Source: a bacterium (GTDB lineage: Bacteria; SZUA-79; Acidulodesulfobacterales; Acidulodesulfobacteraceae). Taken from it: a stretch of 5,566 nt of DNA. The notes under the pieces are model-generated. The model saw nothing but the letters and a program-made list of their open reading frames with translations. It did no database searches and was not told the origin of the DNA. This document shows positions 1 to 5,159 of this stretch, piece after piece; positions within the stretch are counted from its first letter, which is position 1, and each line of letters opens with the position of its first letter. A program made the translations under genes and the position numbers. Location: assembly GCA_021794335.1 (NCBI GenBank), contig JAJYQZ010000348.1, positions 1-5,566 of the forward strand. Direction: 5' to 3'.

Positions 1-352
1 TACTCTCGGCCGTTCTTGCGCGCGTTGCAAATATGTCTAAAATAAGCCTTGTTCTATCGATAACATTTACGCCTACATATTCGGACATATTTCTTTCCTG
101 GGCAGGGCTTAGATTGACATCTATTATCACCAAATCCGCCGCGTCTTTAAGTATCAGTACTTTAATATCTTCAAGCATTCCCTTTGATAGGTAATAAGCG
201 GGGTCAATCTTTTTAACCGTTTTTAAGATCCTGCCCGCATTCACGGCGCCGGCGGTTTCTGAAAGCAAAGCAAGCTCTTCAAGTAAATCCTCGCTTTTTT
301 CTCTATCCGAATCGGCTCTATTAATCCCGATAAGTATTGCCCTTTGAATCAT
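1..352 (-). CDS. hflX: GTPase HflX, N-terminal part (3' end beyond window)
   Basis: HflX is a ribosome-binding GTPase that splits stalled or stressed 70S ribosomes. The window holds only its first 117 codons, i.e. the N-terminal HflX domain; the G domain with its nucleotide-binding motifs would lie to the left. Translating the minus strand from the ATG at 352 gives the family pattern in order: LLEELALLSETAGA (residues 23-36), DPAYYLSKGMLEDIK (50-64), ADLVIIDVNLSPAQERN (72-88) and VIDRTRLILDIFATRART (98-115). The SPAQxRN and DRTxLILDIFAxRARTxE blocks are diagnostic of HflX. The segment usually rich in Gly/Lys ('GxGKxxEL') reads LSKGMLEDI, a mild divergence. An in-frame TAA lies directly before the ATG, so the start cannot be further upstream. 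No Shine-Dalgarno sequence is visible in the AT-rich leader. The gene follows pgi, with a mobile element between them; miaA and hflX are also neighbours in enterobacteria. Confidence 0.93.
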   Translation of the reverse strand, partial: MIQRAILIGINRADSDREKSEDLLEELALLSETAGAVNAGRILKTVKKIDPAYYLSKGMLEDIKVLILKDAADLVIIDVNLSPAQERNMSEYVGVNVIDRTRLILDIFATRARTAES

Positions 353-384
353 TTATTAGTTAAATTTATTAATTAAATTATTTT

Positions 385-389
385 TATTA
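385..389. repeat. Target-site duplication TATTA, left copy of element 1
   Basis: The 5-bp sequence TATTA directly abuts the left end of element 1 and recurs at 613-617 directly after its right end. This pattern is expected from staggered-cut transposition. Element 2 has its own, different 5-bp duplication, which supports both being real. Confidence 0.75.
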
Positions 390-408
390 CCTTAATTTTG
401 CAATAGAA

Positions 409-437
409 AATATTTAGATGTTTCTTTTATATGTAAA
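409..437 (-). promoter_or_regulatory. Candidate outward promoter in element 1 left arm, toward hflX
   Basis: On the minus strand the left arm reads TTTACA (432-437; 5 of 6 match to TTGACA), a 17-bp gap, then AATATT (409-414; 4 of 6 match to TATAAT). Initiation would fall near position 402, about 50 bases before the hflX start. The same boxes and spacing occur in element 2 before lapA. The region is very AT-rich, so such matches arise easily by chance; this is inference only. Confidence 0.25.
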
Positions 438-443
438 TTCTGG

Positions 444-580
444 ATTCCCGCTTTCGCGGGAATGACACCTTTTGGGTTAAAACCTCAATCCTCGCATAAT
501 CATTCCCTCCTGCGCGGGAATGACACCTTTTGGGTTAAAACCTCAATTCTCACATAGTCCCAACCCGCTTCAGCGGGAAT
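444..580. repeat. Three-palindrome array inside element 1 (period 58/59 bp)
   Basis: Palindromes occur at 444-463 (ATTCCCGCTTTCGCGGGAAT), 502-521 (ATTCCCTCCTGCGCGGGAAT) and 561-580. The first two fit ATTCCC-N8-GGGAAT exactly. The third begins CAACCC and has lost its outer left-arm bases, but still pairs CCCGC with GCGGG around a TTCA loop. The spacers at 464-501 and 522-560 share GACACCTTTTGGGTTAAAAC and then diverge. The hairpins are not followed by T-runs on either strand, so they are not typical intrinsic terminators. Confidence 0.85.
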
Positions 581-612
581 CCAGAAAATAAATTTCTATT
601 GCAAAATTAAGG

Positions 613-617
613 TATTA
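613..617. repeat. Target-site duplication TATTA, right copy of element 1
   Basis: This is the second TATTA, directly after the right terminal inverted repeat. It lies 14 bases from the end of the pgi stop codon, so the insertion spared the pgi reading frame. Confidence 0.75.
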
Positions 618-631
618 TTTATCTTTTGCCG

Positions 632-2041
632 TTAATACATTAAATCGGGTATATTATTCAATCTGTTTAACTCTTCCAATTCCGTAGGCATAGAATCGTC
701 TCTCCTGCCCATTAACAGGTAAGCAAATTTTTTTCCTTTTTCAACGCCCGGCTGGTCGAATGGATTAATTTTGAGAAGCATGCCCAAAACTGGAACCATT
801 TCCATAGACATAAAGGATAACTCTCCAAGCGTAAACTCGTCTATTTTATCCACCGTAACCCTGAATGACGGCCTTCCGCCAATTGCAAGCGCAAGTTCAA
901 CGCCCGTAAGTTCATTAAGAAGAAGTTCGGATAATTTTTTGTCTTTTAAATAATCATATTCTTTAAACCCCGATGGGTTTATTATATAATCTTTACAAAA
1001 ATTCTTTAAGCAAAAAAAGCCTATCAGCTTATCCTGCGGCCCCTGCATATAAAGTTGAAGCTGTGAATGCTGGTCGGTAGCGCCTGCCGCGGGAACGGGG
1101 GTCGGCGATGTCAAATCCTTTCCGAGGCTTTCGGCAAAAAGCTGTCTGAACCATCTTGAGTACTCTCTTAAATAATCGCTGTAAGCATTAATTATAAATA
1201 TATTTCTTTTTTTCTGTTTGTAATAAAGATAAATGATAGCGGCTAAGGAATAAACGGGGTTGTTTTCAAAAACACCTTTATTTAATATATTATCCCTGTA
1301 AGAGATTGCTCCATGTAAAAACTTGTCTATATTAAGCCCCATCGCATAAGCGGGAAAAAGAGTTCCTGCCGTTACAATGGAATATCTCCCGCCGACATTT
1401 TTTGCAATATCTAAAGTGGATATGCCGCTTTCATCGGCATAGCGCCTTAAAAATCCGCTTTTTTTATCGGTTATAAACAAAAGATTATCCTTATAATCTT
1501 TTACCGCATTTTCAAGCATCTCTTTAACGATAAAAAACTGGGATACAACCTCGATAGTATCCGCTGATTTCGAAACAAAACAAAACAGGGTCTTTTTTAT
1601 ATCGATGTTTTGCATACTCTTATGAATACGACAGGGGTCGATATTTTCGGAAAAAATAACATTTACCTTTTTATGAAAAACCCCGCCGTATTTTGCCTTT
1701 TCGCTTATATTTCCACTGCTATTATCGTTATAACTATCGCGAAATATTCCGCCTAATGCCTCTTTTAAAAATATTGCGCCAAGCGATGACCCTCCCATTC
1801 CAAAAACATACAGAGTGTTAAAATCTTTTGAAAACAGCCTATCCGCAGTTTCCTTCACGGCCGTAACCATCCCTGCGTCGCTTATCTCATCATAAAAACC
1901 GATATCCCCGTTCCTTCTTAGTTCGTTAAGATTTCTTCTTGCCTGAACCAGGTCGTTTTCTAAAGAACGAATTTCCGTTACCTCCAGTCCGTTTTCTCCG
2001 ATTGCCGACTTTAAGGCGTACTTAAAGTTAAACTCTATCAT
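632..2041 (-). CDS. pgi: Glucose-6-phosphate isomerase
   Basis: This cytoplasmic enzyme interconverts glucose-6-phosphate and fructose-6-phosphate in glycolysis and gluconeogenesis. At 469 residues it matches the short bacterial form (about 450) rather than the roughly 550-residue enterobacterial form. Two SIS-type sugar-phosphate domains are visible: GMGGSSLG at 81-88, the SKSADT phosphate-binding loop at 157-162, GGRYS at 217-221, ESLGK at 304-308 with the likely catalytic Glu304, ATDQHSQLQLY at 321-331 with His325, and NPFDQPGVEKGK at 426-437 with the active-site Lys437. The loop usually reads SKSGTT or SKTFTT, so SKSADT is a small deviation, although the outer Ser and Thr remain. The ATG overlaps the TGA of the preceding nucleotidyltransferase gene as ATGA, and a strong GGAGGGGG ribosome-binding sequence (2049-2056) sits inside that gene's end. 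Both favour this start and translational coupling. It is the last gene before element 1. Confidence 0.96.
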   Translation of the reverse strand: MIEFNFKYALKSAIGENGLEVTEIRSLENDLVQARRNLNELRRNGDIGFYDEISDAGMVTAVKETADRLFSKDFNTLYVFGMGGSSLGAIFLKEALGGIFRDSYNDNSSGNISEKAKYGGVFHKKVNVIFSENIDPCRIHKSMQNIDIKKTLFCFVSKSADTIEVVSQFFIVKEMLENAVKDYKDNLLFITDKKSGFLRRYADESGISTLDIAKNVGGRYSIVTAGTLFPAYAMGLNIDKFLHGAISYRDNILNKGVFENNPVYSLAAIIYLYYKQKKRNIFIINAYSDYLREYSRWFRQLFAESLGKDLTSPTPVPAAGATDQHSQLQLYMQGPQDKLIGFFCLKNFCKDYIINPSGFKEYDYLKDKKLSELLLNELTGVELALAIGGRPSFRVTVDKIDEFTLGELSFMSMEMVPVLGMLLKINPFDQPGVEKGKKFAYLLMGRRDDSMPTELEELNRLNNIPDLMY

Positions 2042-3570
2042 TTTTTAACCCCCTCCATTTTTTTAACGATATATTTATTTTTAACATAAAGAATCTCGGC
2101 ATCCTTTGATTTAAGCTTGCCGTCCATCTTTAAAAGTTTAATCTCTTCCAATATAGAACCGCATACGGGACCTTCGCATATACCGAAGGATTTAATGTCG
2201 TTTCCGCTAATTACAGGCTTTATGAATCTTATTTTATTTATATATTTTGCAGCCAATTTTGCAAAATTAGAAGCCAATCTGCTTTTATTATTATTTTTAA
2301 AAAAATAGAATAAAATCCCGTTTTCGCTAAACGCCTTAAACATGTGGTATATTTCGCTATTTGTTAATTTTAACGGTCCGTTCCCGCATAATTTATCCGC
2401 GCATTGTCTATCTTCTTCATTCAATTCGGAGAACAGCGAAGCTAACTTTTTCTCGTCCGAATACATAGGTAAAATTATTTGTTTAATCTTTTCACCCAGA
2501 GCCAATCTTTCCACTGCCGCATTAAATTCGGCCCGGTTTAAATGATGCAAAAGTTCGGCAATATAAAATATATGGGTATTTTGACTATTTTTGCGGCTTT
2601 TTGCAATTTTTCTAAAAACCATTTTGTTATCATTATTAAACCTCAATTTTGGATAAATGCCCTCAAGAATGCCCAAAGCCTCAAGCCGGGTAAAATATAT
2701 CTCAGGCTTTTTTTCTTTTAATAAAAAATTTAATTCTGCCGTTATTCTCTTTCCCGAAATATTATCCAAAACCTTAGCCCTCATGGCCTTTTTAATGAGG
2801 ATTACCGTATGCCTTTCGATGCCGAACCCGAGCCTTTTCTCAAATCTGACCGCCCTAAATATTCTGGTGGGGTCTTCTTTGAAACTTAAATCATGCAATA
2901 CTCTAATTTTTTTGTTTAATATATCAGGTAACCCCCCTGCATAATCTTTTACGGCAAGAAACGCAAGTTCGGCAGAACGGGGCAGTCCTGCGCCGCTTCC
3001 GCAACCATCCGGATTAAGGCTAAAAGACAGCGTATTTATAGTAAAATCCCTCCTGAAGACATCGTCTTTAAGGCTTGTCCCGCCTATGCTGACGGCAGGC
3101 AGAGCGCCGTGACTTAAGTATGTTTCGGTTCTTGCGGAAGCCAAATCGACTTTTAAAGGTTTCTTATTGATTAAAAATTCAATGGATGCCGTTCTAAATC
3201 TTTTATGAATTTTTATGGAATTTATTGCAAAACCGGTATCGTTTCTTTTTCTTATTAATTCTGCAAACCGTTCGGCGTTTCCCTCTAATACAATATCTAT
3301 ATCGAGGCAGATACCTTGGCCCTTTTCTTTCTTAGAAATGTTAAAAACCTTTAAGGAGGCAAAGCGAGAAGAGGTTTCAGGGTTTATTTTCATGCTGTAT
3401 ATTATAATATCCCTGACAAATCCCCCTATCAAAAAGGAGTTATATCCGATACTTCCCGCAAAAATACCTATCCTTTTAATTAATTCTAGTCCGTCTCTGC
3501 CGTAACCATATCTATTAAAAACTTCAAGCAAAGAGCGTTTAATTAAATTTTTGTTTAAATCCATCGGCAT
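2038..3570 (-). CDS. cca: tRNA nucleotidyltransferase (CCA- or A-adding), class II poly(A) polymerase family
   Basis: The enzyme adds or repairs the 3'-terminal CCA (or only the final A) of tRNA using CTP and ATP. In order, the 510-residue protein shows IGGFVRD (48-54), the metal-binding DIDIVLEG (90-97, Asp90 and Asp92), VDLASARTETYLSHGALPAV (from 141), RRDFTIN (173-179), YAGGLPD (210-216), the EDPTRIFRAVRF head-neck motif (232-243) and a C-terminal block with GNDIKSFGICEGPVCGSIL (456-474). About 35 residues separate GGFVRD from DxD, against roughly 14 in most relatives, implying an insertion near 61-88 that is partly basic. The ARTETY/GALPAV signature resembles the A-adding type, which in some bacteria works beside a CC-adding partner; no DHH or CBS domains are attached here. 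A TAA stop lies 9 bases upstream, so 3570 is the furthest possible start; the ATG at 3564 is an alternative, and no clear ribosome-binding site is seen. The gene lies 19 bp after miaA and overlaps pgi by 4 bp. Confidence 0.92.
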   Translation of the reverse strand: MPMDLNKNLIKRSLLEVFNRYGYGRDGLELIKRIGIFAGSIGYNSFLIGGFVRDIIIYSMKINPETSSRFASLKVFNISKKEKGQGICLDIDIVLEGNAERFAELIRKRNDTGFAINSIKIHKRFRTASIEFLINKKPLKVDLASARTETYLSHGALPAVSIGGTSLKDDVFRRDFTINTLSFSLNPDGCGSGAGLPRSAELAFLAVKDYAGGLPDILNKKIRVLHDLSFKEDPTRIFRAVRFEKRLGFGIERHTVILIKKAMRAKVLDNISGKRITAELNFLLKEKKPEIYFTRLEALGILEGIYPKLRFNNDNKMVFRKIAKSRKNSQNTHIFYIAELLHHLNRAEFNAAVERLALGEKIKQIILPMYSDEKKLASLFSELNEEDRQCADKLCGNGPLKLTNSEIYHMFKAFSENGILFYFFKNNNKSRLASNFAKLAAKYINKIRFIKPVISGNDIKSFGICEGPVCGSILEEIKLLKMDGKLKSKDAEILYVKNKYIVKKMEGVKK

Positions 3571-3589
3571 TTTAGATTACTATTTATGG

Positions 3590-4543
3590 TTAACCCCTTT
3601 GATTAAAAAAATTTTTCAAATGCTTTTCCATAATTTCCAGCCTCTCTTCTATATCGGTCTGCGTTATTATTATCCCGTTTTCCACCTTTTTAAAATAGGT
3701 GGCCTGCCTTTTTGCGTATTGTCTTGTCGCAGCCGCAATCCTTTGAAACAATTCCTCATCCGTATTAATCTCTTTGTTTAAATACATAATCCCTTCTTTA
3801 TAGCCGATGCTTTTAAACGGCTTTGAATCTTCAGGACAGCCTTTATTAATTATACCTTTAATTTCATCTATTAAACCTGCTTTTAAAATAGCATCCGTCC
3901 TATTTATTATACATGATGCCAGATAATCTTTGGGAGGAATTAAAATAAAATACAGGTAATCATAAAGGGGTTTTCCAAACGGATTTTCGGAGAGATAGGA
4001 CGAAAAAGGTCTGCCGGTAGCTTCGTAAACTTCGTAAGCCCGCGCAATTCTTTGTTTATCATTCGGCGATATTTTTTGAGCACACGCAGGATCAACTTCT
4101 TTAAGCTTTTCGTAAACAGCGGCCGTTCCCAATTTATCGATTAATTCAACAGCCTTTTGTCTGTATTTGGATTTGCTTAATTCCGGAATAGGAGAAAAGC
4201 CGTAGATTAATGACTTCATATAAAGGGCTGTGCCGCCCACAAAAAGTGGAATCTTCCCTTTTTTTGTTATGCCGTTAATCGTATGCCTTGCATCCTCCGC
4301 AAAACTGTGGGCATTATACTCTTCGTCTGGGTACTTTATATTAAAAAGGTGGTGTTTGACACTTTTTTTGGCGCTTTCATAAGGTTTTGCCGTTCCGATA
4401 TCAAAATACTTATAAAAGCATAAAGAATCAAAATTAACTATTTCAAATTTAAAGGGGAGGCGTTCCGTTAACTTAAGAGAAGTTTCAGTTTTCCCTGCGC
4501 AGGTTACCCCTCCGATGATAACTATTTTTTGAAGATTTGACAT
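3590..4543 (-). CDS. miaA: tRNA dimethylallyltransferase (tRNA A37 isopentenyltransferase)
   Basis: MiaA transfers a dimethylallyl group from DMAPP to N6 of A37 in tRNAs that read UNN codons, which steadies codon-anticodon pairing. Numbered from the ATG at 4543 (317 residues, a normal length), the sequence shows a P-loop GVTCAGKT (12-19), the catalytic Asp39 in FDSLCFYKYFDIGTAKP (38-54), HH at 64-65, FVGGTALYMKSL (101-112), NDKQRIARAYEV (161-172), SIGYKE (245-250) and TRQYAKRQATYF (273-284). These match the family in order. Several usually fixed residues differ: TASGKT is TCAGKT, DSxQVY is DSLCFY, RALEV is RAYEV, and RQxTWF is RQATYF. The frame stays open to a TTG at 4573, which would add ten residues. 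I prefer the ATG because family members start just before the P-loop, though neither start has a good ribosome-binding site. The gene lies 34 bp after lapA and 19 bp before the tRNA nucleotidyltransferase, forming a tRNA-maturation pair. Confidence 0.94.
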   Translation of the reverse strand: MSNLQKIVIIGGVTCAGKTETSLKLTERLPFKFEIVNFDSLCFYKYFDIGTAKPYESAKKSVKHHLFNIKYPDEEYNAHSFAEDARHTINGITKKGKIPLFVGGTALYMKSLIYGFSPIPELSKSKYRQKAVELIDKLGTAAVYEKLKEVDPACAQKISPNDKQRIARAYEVYEATGRPFSSYLSENPFGKPLYDYLYFILIPPKDYLASCIINRTDAILKAGLIDEIKGIINKGCPEDSKPFKSIGYKEGIMYLNKEINTDEELFQRIAAATRQYAKRQATYFKKVENGIIITQTDIEERLEIMEKHLKNFFNQRG

Positions 4544-4577
4544 GGGTAGAATAAAATCCCGAATCAAAAACAACAGC

Positions 4578-4838
4578 CTAATTGGCGCTATTGTTTATCT
4601 TTTTCTCGCTGTTTTCGCTTTTTTGCTCCTTTTTAATCTTATACACGGCATAAAAATGGTATATGAGAGCAATTAAAATTCCCACTATAATGGAGGAAAA
4701 TACTATTACGGAGATAGGAAGTTTTATAGATTCGAAACCCAAAAATTTTACGCTTACGCGCTCAGGATTTTCTGCCGTAAAGACTAATACGACGGCAACA
4801 AAAATAATGAAAAGTATCAGATTTATAATCTTAATCAT
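4578..4838 (-). CDS. lapA: LapA-domain (DUF1049) small membrane protein
   Basis: This 86-residue inner-membrane protein has two hydrophobic helices: about residues 4-21 (IINLILFIIFVAVVLVFT) and about 41-63 (LPISVIVFSSIIVGILIALI and on). The loop between them contains the family-typical ENPERVSVKFLGF (23-35). The charged tail from about 66 (KIKKEQKSENSEKK) is expected to be cytoplasmic. LapA relatives act with LapB/YciM to control lipopolysaccharide synthesis and assembly; no lapB is visible here, so the role is by family only. The start at 4838 is chosen because an AGGT ribosome-binding sequence (4845-4848) sits six bases upstream. The frame remains open to 4937, but that extension would be encoded by the mobile element, giving a VIPAKAGIQ peptide of the kind commonly produced by translating this repeat, and is almost surely not expressed. 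Element 2 and its duplication begin directly upstream of the ribosome-binding site, at 4850. Confidence 0.85.
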   Translation of the reverse strand: MIKIINLILFIIFVAVVLVFTAENPERVSVKFLGFESIKLPISVIVFSSIIVGILIALIYHFYAVYKIKKEQKSENSEKKINNSAN

Positions 4839-4849
4839 TTGTTTACCTG

Positions 4850-4854
4850 TTATA
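4850..4854. repeat. Target-site duplication TTATA, left copy of element 2
   Basis: TTATA directly precedes the left terminal repeat of element 2 and recurs at 5135-5139. It also directly abuts the lapA ribosome-binding site (4845-4849), so the insertion stopped just short of disrupting it. Confidence 0.75.
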
Positions 4855-4873
4855 CCTTGATTTTGCAATAGAA

Positions 4874-4902
4874 AATATTTAGATGTTTCTTTTATATGTA
4901 AA
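4874..4902 (-). promoter_or_regulatory. Candidate outward promoter in element 2 left arm, toward lapA
   Basis: On the minus strand the arm carries TTTACA (4897-4902), a 17-bp gap and AATATT (4874-4879), as in copy 1. Initiation near 4867 would give a leader of about 29 bases that includes the lapA ribosome-binding site. The element could thus drive lapA-miaA-cca-pgi. Chance matches are likely in such AT-rich DNA, so this is only a candidate. Confidence 0.25.
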
Positions 4903-4908
4903 TACTGG

Positions 4909-5102
4909 ATTCCCGCTTTCGCGGGAATGACACCCATTGGGTTAAAGTTTAAATTCCATTATCGTCATTCCGAAGGAAGCGGGAATGACACCCATTGGGT
5001 TAAAGTTTAAATTCCATTATCGTCATTCCGAAGGAAGCGGGAATGACACCCATTGGGTTAAAGTTTAAATTCCATTATCGTCATTCCTGCGAAAGCAGGA
5101 AT
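4909..5102. repeat. Four-palindrome tandem array inside element 2 (58-bp period)
   Basis: The 20-bp palindromes are ATTCCCGCTTTCGCGGGAAT (4909-4928), ATTCCGAAGGAAGCGGGAAT (4967-4986 and 5025-5044) and ATTCCTGCGAAAGCAGGAAT (5083-5102). The three 38-bp spacers (4929-4966, 4987-5024, 5045-5082) are identical, each starting GACACCCATTGGGTTAAAG. Identical units point to recent tandem duplication or gene conversion. The outer palindromes are more symmetric than the two inner ones. Because the spacers are all the same and the repeats are short palindromes, this is not a CRISPR array. Confidence 0.9.
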
Positions 5103-5134
5103 CCAGAAAATAAATTTCTATTGCAAAATTAAAG

Positions 5135-5139
5135 TTATA
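5135..5139. repeat. Target-site duplication TTATA, right copy of element 2
   Basis: This is the second TTATA, directly after the right terminal repeat of element 2 and 20 bases from the end of the HIT gene. Confidence 0.75.
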
Positions 5140-5159
5140 TAATGTTAAATCTTTCCGAT

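Larger units (their letters stand above)
390..612. mobile_element. MITE-like non-autonomous element, copy 1 (223 bp)
   Basis: This non-coding element lies between hflX and pgi. Its ends are perfect 20-bp inverted repeats, CCTTAATTTTGCAATAGAAA at 390-409 and its reverse complement at 593-612, flanked by TATTA on both sides. Inside are a 54-bp left arm (390-443), three palindromes at 444-463, 502-521 and 561-580 separated by 38- and 39-bp spacers, and a 32-bp right arm (581-612). Compared with the copy at 4855-5134, the left arm matches at 52 of 54 positions and the right arm at 31 of 32. The spacers and palindromes are more diverged. No transposase is present, so it would need one supplied in trans; the source family cannot be named from the sequence. 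Removing the element leaves about 51 bp between pgi and hflX. Confidence 0.85.
4855..5134. mobile_element. MITE-like non-autonomous element, copy 2 (280 bp)
   Basis: This element fills nearly all of the 321-bp gap between lapA and the HIT gene. Its ends, CCTTGATTTTGCAATAGAAA (4855-4874) and the reverse complement of CTTTAATTTTGCAATAGAAA (5115-5134), pair at 18 of 20 positions and are flanked by perfect TTATA repeats. It has the same plan as copy 1: a 54-bp left arm (4855-4908), palindromes at 4909, 4967, 5025 and 5083 (20 bp each, exactly 58 bp apart), three 38-bp spacers, and a 32-bp right arm (5103-5134). The 57-bp size difference from copy 1 is one repeat unit, allowing for the 1-bp longer second spacer in copy 1. 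No coding capacity for a transposase is present. Removing it leaves a 36-bp gap between the HIT gene and lapA. Confidence 0.87.

Noticed and set aside
353..409. Weak TTGCAA-17 bp-TAATTT promoter before hflX
   Set aside because: Only 4/6 and 3/6 matches in very AT-rich DNA; not distinguishable from chance.
444..580. Intrinsic terminators formed by the GC-rich hairpins
   Set aside because: No T-run follows any hairpin on either strand, so the sequence does not support a standard rho-independent terminator.
771..3781. Plus-strand open frames of 60-96 codons opposite pgi, cca and miaA
   Set aside because: They are antisense to strongly conserved genes, show no recognisable domain and lack ribosome-binding signals; they are shadows of the real reading frames.
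4544..4573. TTG start giving MiaA ten more residues
   Set aside because: It adds a non-conserved stretch and has only TAGG three bases upstream; the ATG at 4543 fits the family start better, though this is not certain.
4839..4937. Upstream extension of lapA to 4937
   Set aside because: It is encoded by the mobile element arm; the internal ATG at 4838 has a properly spaced AGGT and matches the normal LapA start just before the first helix.
4909..5102. CRISPR-like appearance of regularly spaced palindromic repeats
   Set aside because: The repeats are only 20 bp, the three spacers are identical, and the array sits inside terminal inverted repeats with target duplications; no cas gene is in the window.
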